Source of the DNA: JAHJDR01 sp964609965
GTDB lineage: Bacteria > UBA10199 > JADGCS01
DNA length: 39,477 nucleotides
Assembly (NCBI GenBank): GCA_964609965.1
Contig: CAZSTS010000024.1
Span: 1-39,477 of the forward strand
Reading direction: 5' to 3'
How positions within the stretch are numbered: position 1 is the first letter of the stretch; the number at the start of each line of letters is the position of its first letter. Shown here piece after piece: positions 15,218-22,827 of this stretch. The notes under the pieces were generated by a model. That model was not told where the DNA came from, searched no databases, and was given only the letters and a program-made list of their open reading frames with translations. Both the position numbers and the translations under genes were made by a program.

Positions 15218-16351
15218 ATGTCAAAAAGCAAAAAAAAACGTCGTTTCTCAACAAAGTTTTTTATCACCGCCATTATTCTTCTTGTTGTTTTTCTGGCGAT
15301 AGGCATTCACCAAAACTCTTCAAACCCCCTTACAAAGATCGTTTTTGACTATATCATGTACAAACAAGAAATCACTGATATCTTGGGAGACATCAGTGAC
15401 ATTCAAGGTCTGCCAACAACAAGCTGGGACGCCTCTAAGAAGAACCAAGAAATAATAGTTTCTTTAAAGGGAAGCCAGGCCTCTGGATCCTTGCTCATCG
15501 CCGCCGAACAAACACAAGAAGAGTGGCAGCTTTCGGCTATTTTACTTAAGGTGGGAGAAAAGATTCATAAACTAAGTCCCCTTTATGTTGATAAAATTAG
15601 TTACTACGAAGCGTCTGAATCCAGCCAACCACTTTCAAAGCCTGTTTTTGAAGCGGGCAAAGATATTTATATTAAAACTCTTTTAAAAGGTGTTTTAAAG
15701 CAGCAAAGCAATGTTCATATCACACAGTCTCTTGGGGTTTTTGATAAAAAAAACAATCTTGTTGCTTCAAAAAAATATTTTTCTAGCTACAGAAGAACAA
15801 AAGAAAGCTCAAAACCAACACAAAAAAAAGAAGACCTAGTAAACTTCGTTACAAAAATCAGCAACCTCATCCCTGGTGAATATTATGTTGAGCTGATTTT
15901 TACCGATCAGCACTCAGGACTTAAAGAAACACACTTAAGAAAGATTAAAATCACAAAAACCAACCAAGATGTCAGGGTTCGTTCTGTCCGTTATTTTGAA
16001 GACAAAAACAAGCAGCGCGGAAAAAAAGGAACAGAATTTACTGCTAACAAAGACATTTATTTAAGAATGCACTTGGACGGGTTTTTAGTAAACAACACAA
16101 ACATCTCTGGTTCAATTTCTTTAAAAGTCGAAAATTCAAAAGGCGAACTCGTTGCTTACAAGCCTCAATTTGCTTCTTTTAACCAAAGACATGATCCTCA
16201 AAAAGATGTTTTCATTGATGGCCACATGATATTAAAAGAGCCAGACATCTATTTTTTGTCATTTAGAATCAGAGACTATTTTGCCGGAAACTATATTACT
16301 CATGACGAAAAAATAGTGGTGCAACTGCAACAGTTTGAAGAAGAGCTGTAA
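15218..16351 (+). CDS. Membrane-anchored protein with a Coa1/Tim21-like N-terminal domain
   Basis: A 377-residue protein with a lysine/arginine-rich start and one transmembrane helix (about residues 14-30, FFITAIILLVVFLAIGI). Residues about 45-110, with ITDILGDISDIQGLP, GSQASGSLLIAAE and EEWQLSAILL, follow the pattern of the Coa1/Tim21 fold: short helices, then strands around a GxAxGxL motif and a W-x-L strand. Two beta-sandwich-like regions follow, each opening with a similar FEAGKDIYIKTLL or FTANKDIYLRMHL string, so residues about 145-240 and 265-370 look like a duplicated domain. The C-terminus probably lies in the periplasm. Function unknown. It is in tandem with the lipocalin-like gene. 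Confidence 0.65.
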   Translation: MSKSKKKRRFSTKFFITAIILLVVFLAIGIHQNSSNPLTKIVFDYIMYKQEITDILGDISDIQGLPTTSWDASKKNQEIIVSLKGSQASGSLLIAAEQTQEEWQLSAILLKVGEKIHKLSPLYVDKISYYEASESSQPLSKPVFEAGKDIYIKTLLKGVLKQQSNVHITQSLGVFDKKNNLVASKKYFSSYRRTKESSKPTQKKEDLVNFVTKISNLIPGEYYVELIFTDQHSGLKETHLRKIKITKTNQDVRVRSVRYFEDKNKQRGKKGTEFTANKDIYLRMHLDGFLVNNTNISGSISLKVENSKGELVAYKPQFASFNQRHDPQKDVFIDGHMILKEPDIYFLSFRIRDYFAGNYITHDEKIVVQLQQFEEEL

Positions 16352-16392
16352 GGGCGGTGGGCATCACTTTGCCCTTGCCCTCTTGTTTTTTT
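16352..16392 (+). terminator. Probable rho-independent terminator
   Basis: Directly after the Coa1-like gene, GGGC..GGGC pairs with GCCC..GCCC across a short AT loop and is followed by a T-rich run (TCTTGTTTTTTTG). The stem is interrupted, so strength is uncertain. Confidence 0.5.
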
Positions 16393-16485
16393 GTTGATAC
16401 TCACAGGCCATGCTTGCCGAATGCGTAGAAAGCGCATGTACGGCCTTACGAGAAGCTCTTATTCATTTTGCAAGGTATTTACTTT

Positions 16486-16824
16486 ATGAAAAAAGTCGAA
16501 GCCATAATAAAACCATTTAAATTAGATGATGTAAAAGAGGCCATCTCAGATTTAGGGATTAAGGGCATGACCGTATCAGAGGTTAAAGGCTTTGGTCGCC
16601 AAAAAGGCCACACAGAACTTTACCGCGGAGCAGAATACGTTGTAGACTTTCTCCCAAAAATCAAAATTGAACTTGTAATTAAAGACGAAGACACTTCAAA
16701 GGTTATCGAGGCCATAACAACGGCAGCAAAAACCGGACGTATCGGAGATGGAAAAATCTTTGTCACACCTGTTGAAGAAATCATCCGCATCAGAACCGGC
16801 GAATCTGGTGATAGCGCCATTTAG
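16486..16824 (+). CDS. glnB: PII nitrogen regulatory protein
   Basis: Trimeric signal protein that senses ATP/ADP and 2-oxoglutarate and adjusts glutamine synthetase control or ammonium transport. The sequence is near consensus: MKKVEAIIKPFKLDDVKEAI, the T-loop RGAEYVVDFLPK with the uridylylation tyrosine at residue 51, and the nucleotide-binding TGRIGDGKIFV. Length is 112, standard. The start at 16486 has AAGGT ten bases upstream; a longer frame from 16468 adds six non-family residues. No amtB or glnA is next to it, so GlnB and GlnK cannot be separated. The stop codon TAG runs straight into a repeat (CGTCTAGCGTGATGCGTC). Confidence 0.96.
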   Translation: MKKVEAIIKPFKLDDVKEAISDLGIKGMTVSEVKGFGRQKGHTELYRGAEYVVDFLPKIKIELVIKDEDTSKVIEAITTAAKTGRIGDGKIFVTPVEEIIRIRTGESGDSAI

Positions 16825-16843
16825 CGTCTAGCGTGATGCGTCT
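16822..16843. repeat. CTAGACG-type repeat at the PII stop codon
   Basis: TAGCGTCTAGCGTGATGCGTC starts with the PII stop codon. Its complement, with CGCTAGACGCTA, matches the quasi-periodic tract at 22796-22825, upstream of gpmI. Confidence 0.55.
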
Positions 16844-16984
16844 TCTTTTTTCTTTTTTAACCCATCAATTACACCAAAAATTACAGGCTTTTACATTTTC
16901 CCAGCCTATCTTCTTGTTCTAAAGCAACAACCCCCTTGTTCTTTCTAGCGTTTTATGCGAGCTTTTTGCTCAAAGGAGGTAGTT

Positions 16985-17575
16985 ATGAAGAGACTATCCC
17001 AGTTAACACCCGCCGAAACTTTGGCTATGGCCATTTGTATTGAAGGAGCTAATGCAGCAAGACACTCTATTTGGGCCGACCGGTTCAGACCTTACAGCAA
17101 AGAGGTCAGCAAAGTCTTAGATGGTTTTGCAGAAGAAGATCGCCTCTCTCAAAGAAAGCTCAAAAATCTTTATCACGAAAAATATCACAAAAAACTTTCT
17201 GATGAAGAGCTTCAAAACTTTGACGAAATTGTCGATAAATCAAACCCTGATTTAGAACATTTTTTTGTCTTAGATGATGAGATGAGCAAAAAAATAATGT
17301 TGTCTGTGCTCAAAGCTGAATACGAAACTTTGGTTTTCTTTCAAGAAGCGCTCTACAACAACAAAGATGAGAATATGAAAAAAGTCTATGAGATGCTAAC
17401 TGACTATGAAAAACAGCATGTGAACGAACTCAAAGAAAGCATTGAACACCAAAAAGACAGCATAAAAAGAGTTAAAATAGAAGACCCTAATGACGAAGAA
17501 GGCGATGAACAAAGAATGTTTTCCTTAGTACATAAAAGTAGAAAATGGCGTGATAAAGCAAAAACAGAGAAATAA
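16985..17575 (+). CDS. Rubrerythrin/ferritin-like diiron protein
   Basis: A 196-residue four-helix-bundle candidate. Acidic and histidine residues occur in the spacing of ferritin-like diiron sites: ICIEGANAARHSIWAD, GFAEEDRLSQRKL, LKAEYETLVFFQEAL and TDYEKQHVNELKESIEH. No rubredoxin C(xx)C module is present, so it is closer to rubrerythrin-domain-only proteins, which act in peroxide or oxygen stress. The start is the ATG at 16985, seven bases after a near-perfect AAAGGAGG. The tail is charged (EDPNDEEGDEQRMF). The iron-binding claim rests on motif spacing. Confidence 0.7.
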   Translation: MKRLSQLTPAETLAMAICIEGANAARHSIWADRFRPYSKEVSKVLDGFAEEDRLSQRKLKNLYHEKYHKKLSDEELQNFDEIVDKSNPDLEHFFVLDDEMSKKIMLSVLKAEYETLVFFQEALYNNKDENMKKVYEMLTDYEKQHVNELKESIEHQKDSIKRVKIEDPNDEEGDEQRMFSLVHKSRKWRDKAKTEK

Positions 17576-17580
17576 TTCTT

Positions 17581-18843
17581 TTAAGAAATGATTTTCGAAA
17601 CCAATGAATAAGGGGGCAAGCCTCCCTCATCAAATGGCATCCATGCCTTCACATCAGTCCCACCATGAATAGCCTCCACCGACTCTCCATCCTCTTTTGT
17701 TAAAGACTTCACTTTTAGGTGATATGAATTATGGGGAGCGATGATCTCGATGGGCTCTCCAACACAGAGCTTGTTTCTCGGAGTGATAAGAACGCGTCCG
17801 TTTTCTTGTTTTAGAATAATAGCTGAAAATTCCTGTGTATATAAATCAGTCAGGCCTTCTTCATATCTTTGTGAAGACTTGTCTGCTCGGTTAACCAAGA
17901 AACCCGGCGTGTAACCACGGTTATGGATTTTGTTAAGCTCTTTAACCAAAGAAACATCAAATGGAGCTCCTTTGGCCGCATCATCAATGGCCTTTCTATA
18001 TGCCTTTGTTGTTATGGCAACATAAAACAATGACTTGTTTCGCCCTTCAATTTTTACACTGTCAACGCCTGCTCCAATAAGCTTGTCGATGAATTCAACT
18101 GCCATTAAATCGCGCGCATTTAAAATATAACTGCCATGTTCATCCTCGACAATTTCCATAAGCTCGCCAGGTCTTTGCGTTTCTTCGAGGTAAAATTCTT
18201 TGCTCTGGCGTTCGTGCAATTTGTATTCCCACCGACACGCGTTGGTACAGCACCCATCATTGGCGTCTCTATAACTAAAGAAATTAGACAAGAGGCAACG
18301 ACCAGAGTGCGCTACACAAACAGCACCATGAACAAAGACCTCAAGCTCAATATCGGGAACCTTGTTTTTTATCTCTTTGATTTCATCAATAGATATTTCT
18401 CGAGATAAAATGATTCTTGATACCCCCATTTTTTTCCATGCTTTAGCAGCCGCCCAATTCATGGTATTTGCCTGAACAGACAAATGAATTTCGGTTTTAG
18501 GGCTGTGCTCTTTTACTAAATCGATGAGCCCTATATCTGCCATGATTAAGGCGTCTGGCTTTGCTTCTAACATTCTTTCCAGCTTATTCATAAAGGGAAG
18601 TATTTTCCGATTATGTGCAAATATATTTGTTGTTAGGTAAAACTTTTTTCCCAATGAGTGGGCCTCTTTAATCCCTTCAACAACATCTTCTTCACTAAAT
18701 GCGTTTTCACGAGCCCTCAGTGAAAACTGAGGAGCGCCTGCATAGACAGAATCAGCGCCATACGCAAAAGCATAACGCATTTTCTCAAGGCTGCCAGCAG
18801 GCACTAGGAGTTCTGGTTTTTTTGGGTTGTCTGCCTTTGTCAT
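17581..18843 (-). CDS. trhP: tRNA hydroxylation protein TrhP (U32 family, YegQ-like)
   Basis: A U32-family protein; E. coli TrhP (YegQ) is needed for 5-hydroxyuridine formation at the tRNA wobble base using prephenate. Markers: PELLVPAGSLEKMRYAFAYG at the start, VHGAVCVAHSGRCLLSNFFS, then CCTNACRWEY (cysteine cluster thought to bind an Fe-S centre), QRPGELMEIVEDEHGSYILN and the GVDSVKIEGRNKS motif. The order matches YegQ rather than RlhA, which is longer. Length 420, slightly below E. coli (453). It is convergent with the rubrerythrin-like gene, with stops five bases apart. Confidence 0.9.
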   Translation of the reverse strand: MTKADNPKKPELLVPAGSLEKMRYAFAYGADSVYAGAPQFSLRARENAFSEEDVVEGIKEAHSLGKKFYLTTNIFAHNRKILPFMNKLERMLEAKPDALIMADIGLIDLVKEHSPKTEIHLSVQANTMNWAAAKAWKKMGVSRIILSREISIDEIKEIKNKVPDIELEVFVHGAVCVAHSGRCLLSNFFSYRDANDGCCTNACRWEYKLHERQSKEFYLEETQRPGELMEIVEDEHGSYILNARDLMAVEFIDKLIGAGVDSVKIEGRNKSLFYVAITTKAYRKAIDDAAKGAPFDVSLVKELNKIHNRGYTPGFLVNRADKSSQRYEEGLTDLYTQEFSAIILKQENGRVLITPRNKLCVGEPIEIIAPHNSYHLKVKSLTKEDGESVEAIHGGTDVKAWMPFDEGGLPPYSLVSKIIS

Positions 18844-18875
18844 TGTTTATTTCCTGCTTGCGATTCATAAAACAA

Positions 18876-18968
18876 CGGGCGCCCATTCGCCGTCGCCAAG
18901 CTATGGCGAACAGGCAAGGGACGCCCCTACAACAAATACGATCCACGATCTACGATTCACGAACTACG
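18876..18968. repeat. Composite intergenic repeat between trhP and the response regulator
   Basis: Two parts. GGGCGCCCATTCGCC to GGGACGCCCCTAC (18877-18930) is a long imperfect hairpin with inner CGCCAAGCTATGGCG. Then an 8-to-9-base quasi-periodic tract, ATCCACGATCTACGATTCAC and GAACTACGAG, runs to and includes the TAG stop of the response regulator gene. A related tract lies beside tryptophanase at 7155-7172. Confidence 0.65.
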
Positions 18969-19647
18969 AGCTCTTTTCGCTTTGTACCCACTGAACAGCA
19001 TTGTGTACAAGCTCTGTTCCACTTTTGAGTCTTAGTTTTTGTTTTATGTGTGCGCGATGTGATTCTACTGTTTTAATACTTAAATTGAGAACTTCGGCTA
19101 TTTGTCTGGTGCTACGCCCTTCACCTATAAGTTTAAATATTTCGATTTCACGATCACTGAGTTTTGACATGGGGGAAGAAAAATCAGCAGAGCTTCCTCC
19201 TTCGAGATATTTTTGTAATAAGAGCTTGCTCATGTTTTCGCTCACAAAAACCTCTCCATCTAAGACGGTTCGAATGGCTGTCATGAGCTGATCTGTTGCT
19301 TCTTGTTTCATCACATAGCCTCTGGCTCCTGCCCTTAGTACCCGCTCAGCGTAAATTGTTTCATCGTGAATCGAAAGAACAATCACTGGCATGTCGCGCT
19401 CATTTCTTACTGCCTTGATGAGACCAATGCCATTCGAATCTTTTAGCGAAATATCAACAATGACTAGATCGGGCGAGGTTTCTTGAACAGCTGTAATGGC
19501 AGAGACAACGTCTTCGGCCTCTCCACACACAGTAAAATCCACTTCTTGGTTTATAACTTTTTTTAATCCGTGCCGTACAATGGGATGATCATCAACAATA
19601 AGAATTTTTTTCTTCGCAGGCTCATGTTTTGCTTGAGAACTTAACAT
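18964..19647 (-). CDS. NarL/LuxR-type response regulator
   Basis: Cytosolic DNA-binding regulator. The receiver domain (residues about 14-130) has the acidic pair DD at 19-20, the phospho-acceptor D65 in VIVDISLKDSNG, and K114 in GYVMKQ. The C-terminal LuxR helix-turn-helix is LSDREIEIFKLIGEGRSTRQ with IAEVLNLSIKTVESHRAHIK. The start has a perfect AGGAGG six bases upstream. It lies 183 bp downstream of a PAS histidine kinase on the same strand, its likely partner. The stop codon and what follows belong to a dispersed repeat. Targets are unknown. Confidence 0.95.
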   Translation of the reverse strand: MLSSQAKHEPAKKKILIVDDHPIVRHGLKKVINQEVDFTVCGEAEDVVSAITAVQETSPDLVIVDISLKDSNGIGLIKAVRNERDMPVIVLSIHDETIYAERVLRAGARGYVMKQEATDQLMTAIRTVLDGEVFVSENMSKLLLQKYLEGGSSADFSSPMSKLSDREIEIFKLIGEGRSTRQIAEVLNLSIKTVESHRAHIKQKLRLKSGTELVHNAVQWVQSEKSS

Positions 19648-19830
19648 TTTATCCTCCTAGTCACGCCGCAGTTCCGACGCTGTGTGAACGCCCCCTATAT
19701 CAGGCCTCATCTATTCTCTCATAACATAATAGTCAAAACATCGGCAATGAGGGCATGGCCTTTTTTTGCTTAACAACCCCCCTTGCTTGACTGTCGGGAA
19801 ATGCTGTAACAGCCTTCTTCTCGTAATAAC

Positions 19831-21273
19831 TCAGTTTTTACCACCCTCTTTGCAAAACAAGTCACAGTTCACCCTTGTGCCACCGCTTTTATTCTGAAGA
19901 ACGTCAAGGTTTGCGCCGATCACTTTTGCCCGGTATTGCATTATTTTTAGGCCCGTTCCAGCGCCCTTCTCTACGACTGCCTCAGAAATACCTACCCCAT
20001 CATCACTAATAGAAAACCGATTGTAACTTTGTTTTTTCTTTGCTTCTATTTTTATTTTTTTTACTTTTCCATGCTTAATAGAATTGCTTACAGCTTCTTG
20101 AATAATTCTATAAACGTGCATTTTTGTATCAACATCCTCAACAACCAGGCTGTCTTCAAAGTTTAATGAGCACCTTATTTTATATATTTTTTCTGTTCTT
20201 GCTGCCAGCTCTGCGATGGCATCTTTTAAACTGCTTGTTTCTAGCTCTACAAGATGCAGGCCCCTAGCTAAATAGCGTGTATGATCAATCGCATCATTTA
20301 CTAAAACAACTATCTTCCTGGCCTCATTAGCTTCTGCCAAACCTTTTGATAACAGGTTTTTTTCTAGAACCTTTCCCAAAAAAGCAATTCCTGTTAAATG
20401 CTGAGACAGGCCATCATGAAGATCGTGCCCTATTCGTTTTTGTTCTTGGGCCATAAGATATAAAAATTCAGTGAGGTAGTCTTTTGTGTCGGTGTTGTTT
20501 CTTACAATAATCAAACATTCTTTTTTGTTTACAGCAAACAAACGGGCTTCAAAGGCAAGCGTTTTATCGTCTTGGTTAAGTTCATACTCAAATTCTTGTG
20601 GTTTTTTTGTTAAAAAGGCTGCCTTTAGTTTTTTTAAAGTTTTCCAGGCAACGTCCTCTGGCATAACATCTTCTATTTTTTTTCCTAAAAACCTTTCAGG
20701 TGACACATAAAGAGGAAAGTCTTTAGACAAAGAAAAGTCTAAAAAACGACCTTCTTTATTTACAAGAAATATTTGGTCTGGGAGTTTATAAGGGGCGGGG
20801 TCTTTGTTTTTTTTGCTTAAAACATTTTTTAGCAAAGACTCTTCATATGTTTTTTTGGATGTGATATCATGACAAACAACTGTAATAGCGATAACCTTCC
20901 CATCTCTGCAAACAGGCCCTGCCACAGAAGAATACCACGCCGCCTTTTTTCCGTCCCCATAGCTTTGTGATTCATAAAATGCCGGTGTGCCTGATAAAAA
21001 TATCTTTTCAAAGACATCTTTCTGTTTTGCCTGCTCTGCTTTGGAAAGATAATCAAAAACACTTGTTCCAATAACCTTCTTCCTATCAAATCCTTTTGCT
21101 GTGTGACTGATGAACATTATTTTGAAATCACGATCAATAATAAAAGCTATATCAAATATACTATTTAGAAATTCCTCTAATTTTATATCTAATTTTTTTT
21201 CTAAACTGTACCGTTTAAGGTTTTTTTTCTTTTTTGACATTTTCTTGATAGGCGTTTTTTTTGCTTGGCTCAT
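19831..21273 (-). CDS. Cytosolic PAS-domain histidine kinase (HisKA_3/NarX-like)
   Basis: A sensor kinase of about 480 residues with no transmembrane helix once started at the ATG at 21273 (GAAGAG just upstream); a frame extending to 21369 adds a hydrophobic but unlikely N-terminus. Order: lysine-rich head, PAS domain 1 (FNSIFDIAFIIDRDFKI-like, through VVCHDITSKK), PAS domain 2 (DQIFLVNKEGRFLDFSLS through IIVRNNTDT), HisKA_3 dimerisation box with the phospho-histidine (RIGHDLHDGLSQHLTGIAF), and the ATPase domain (IIQEAVSNSIKHG, ISDDGVGI, GTGLKIMQYRA). It probably senses a cytosolic signal such as redox state or a ligand and phosphorylates the adjacent NarL-type regulator. Confidence 0.92.
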   Translation of the reverse strand: MSQAKKTPIKKMSKKKKNLKRYSLEKKLDIKLEEFLNSIFDIAFIIDRDFKIMFISHTAKGFDRKKVIGTSVFDYLSKAEQAKQKDVFEKIFLSGTPAFYESQSYGDGKKAAWYSSVAGPVCRDGKVIAITVVCHDITSKKTYEESLLKNVLSKKNKDPAPYKLPDQIFLVNKEGRFLDFSLSKDFPLYVSPERFLGKKIEDVMPEDVAWKTLKKLKAAFLTKKPQEFEYELNQDDKTLAFEARLFAVNKKECLIIVRNNTDTKDYLTEFLYLMAQEQKRIGHDLHDGLSQHLTGIAFLGKVLEKNLLSKGLAEANEARKIVVLVNDAIDHTRYLARGLHLVELETSSLKDAIAELAARTEKIYKIRCSLNFEDSLVVEDVDTKMHVYRIIQEAVSNSIKHGKVKKIKIEAKKKQSYNRFSISDDGVGISEAVVEKGAGTGLKIMQYRAKVIGANLDVLQNKSGGTRVNCDLFCKEGGKN

Positions 21274-21813
21274 TGGCTCTTCTTTACTTGTTATCCCGTT
21301 AAAATTAAAGTTTTTGCTCAAACTTGAACAAAGAGGAAAAAACATCAAAACTATGCCTGAAAGCAGCATGATAGCATGTATTATGATTTAGTCGAAAAAG
21401 GCTCTTTCAGGACCTTTATTAGAGATATTCTTTTAACAAGAAAAGAAGCCCTACAAGGGTGAAAAACCCAAGCAAGAACAGGGGTTTGTGCAGAAATGAA
21501 AATGATGAATAGGAGCTCAGCTCGCTTCGGGGAATGGGTCCAATGTACTGAGCTTTAGCGCCATGTCTTGCAATGTGTTTTTTAAAACGGATGTCTCTCA
21601 ACGCCGCCTCCCTCAAAGGTCTCTCACAATTGAAAAAGCAAAAAGCATACCAAGTCCTCAACAAAAAAAGACATGCATTATTAATCGGTTAGCCCCTTAC
21701 AAAAACAGCATTAGGCAAAGGCTGTAACATTTTGAAACGAAATGGAACGAAATAGGGTAAAATTTTGCCGGGTATTAGAGGAAAAGTAAGTTGAAATGAA
21801 AAACGAGAACCAA
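21274..21813. other. 540-bp interval, no convincing gene
   Basis: It holds the leader of the histidine kinase gene and a minus-strand open frame at 21419-21664 that can start only at TTG. That frame ends in a hydrophobic segment (HKPLFLLGFFTLVGLLFLLK) like a tail anchor, so a small membrane protein or gene remnant is possible, but there is no ATG and no ribosome site. I see no terminator or repeat of note. Confidence 0.3.
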
Positions 21814-22539
21814 TTATTCACATAGATCTGCTTCAATTCCCAATTGGCCGAACAACAAGCAGGGCTCTACTTTCTGATCAAGCAATTTGTTTGTGCTCAA
21901 ATAGCCTACAAACTCATCATTTGAGGCACCCGCTAATCGAAAATAGATTTTAGGTGGGTTGGCAGCTTCGTTATTAAAGGCCGAACAATTTGTAAAATGC
22001 CGGCCATAGACCCCGGAGGAATTAAGAACAGAAAACAAAGAAGAGGTGCTTCCAAAATCACTTTTTGGATTTGAGAGAGAAAGGTCGTCTGAAGAATCAC
22101 CATTGATGAGTCCTAAGAAATTTCCTTCGCAGCTTAAAAGAAAATAAAACCCATCCTCTCTGTCTAAATCAAGTGTGCCTGAAGGTGTTGGCCTTACTAA
22201 TGAGGATACAGTTGAAGCAAAAGAGCTGCTATTGGTTTCTCCAATAATTTGAGCAGGATCTTTTATAAGAGACATAGCAACCGTGCTATCAGTATCATCA
22301 ATATCACATTCCCAGCCAGCTCCGTCAGTGTCTCCATCATACTGCATGGGATTGTAATCTAAAGGACAGTTGTCTGATGTATCTGCAGTGCAATCACTAT
22401 CAGCATCATTGAGGCCATCATCGATAGCCGAGCAAAGGCCGCCACGACAGGAGGTAAAGAAAACTGTTATTGAAAGAAAAGCAAGCAACCCCAAAATAAT
22501 AAAAAATTTAGTCGTTCTTGCTGTGCGTACATGATTCAT
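21814..22539 (-). CDS. Lipoprotein with thrombospondin type 3 calcium-binding repeat
   Basis: A 241-residue exported protein. The N-terminus has a hydrophobic leader ending FFTSCRGG, a plausible though not ideal lipobox, so it is probably lipid-anchored. Right after it comes an aspartate-rich segment, DDGLNDADSDCTADTSDNCP, then LDYNPMQYDGDTDGAGWECD, the pattern of thrombospondin type 3 calcium-binding repeats common in deltaproteobacterial surface proteins. The rest (about 150 residues) is serine-rich and beta-like with four cysteines and no known domain. AGGGGGA lies seven bases before the ATG. Function unknown. Confidence 0.7.
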   Translation of the reverse strand: MNHVRTARTTKFFIILGLLAFLSITVFFTSCRGGLCSAIDDGLNDADSDCTADTSDNCPLDYNPMQYDGDTDGAGWECDIDDTDSTVAMSLIKDPAQIIGETNSSSFASTVSSLVRPTPSGTLDLDREDGFYFLLSCEGNFLGLINGDSSDDLSLSNPKSDFGSTSSLFSVLNSSGVYGRHFTNCSAFNNEAANPPKIYFRLAGASNDEFVGYLSTNKLLDQKVEPCLLFGQLGIEADLCE

Positions 22540-22614
22540 AAACCGTCCCCCTTGAAGACTTTTTGTTTTTCAACAAAATATTCGTCCTCAAATTGTTCCT
22601 TTGGCTGCACCCTA

Positions 22615-22734
22615 TCACATCCCACGAAAAAGTAAATCAGAATTCTTTGTATCTATTTGATCTTTAAGGGCTTCCGCAAAATTTTCCCCAAGAAGAATTA
22701 GCTCGTCTGACTTTCGACCTTTGGCCTTTGACAT
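22615..22734 (-). CDS. Possible 39-residue small protein
   Basis: MSKAKGRKSDELILLGENFA and the following EALKDQIDTKNSDLLFRGM form a charged helical peptide with GAGGAAGG about six bases before the ATG. However, the first codons coincide with an ATGTCAAAGGCCAAAGGTCG string that looks like an intergenic repeat, so the frame may be accidental. It is divergent from gpmI. Confidence 0.25.
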   Translation of the reverse strand: MSKAKGRKSDELILLGENFAEALKDQIDTKNSDLLFRGM

Positions 22735-22795
22735 TTGGCGCCTTCCTCGGGACAGGCATTGTCTTCTTGAATAAAATATCTTATTAGGTTCCTGC

Positions 22796-22825
22796 GCTAG
22801 ACACCAGACACTAGACGCTAGACAT
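22796..22825. repeat. CTAGAC(A/G)C quasi-periodic repeat before gpmI
   Basis: GCTAGACACCAGACACTAGA followed by CGCTAGACAT, a 7-to-8-base period, ends two bases before the gpmI start codon and replaces any normal ribosome-binding site there. Related to 16822-16843. Confidence 0.65.
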
Positions 22826-22827
22826 AT

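Noticed and set aside
16400..16480. Sigma-54 promoter before the PII gene
   Set aside because: GGCC...TTGC is present but the GG-to-GC spacing is 8, not the required 10.
21419..21664. 81-codon minus frame ending in a hydrophobic helix
   Set aside because: Only TTG starts and no ribosome site; mentioned as a possible remnant, not called as a gene.
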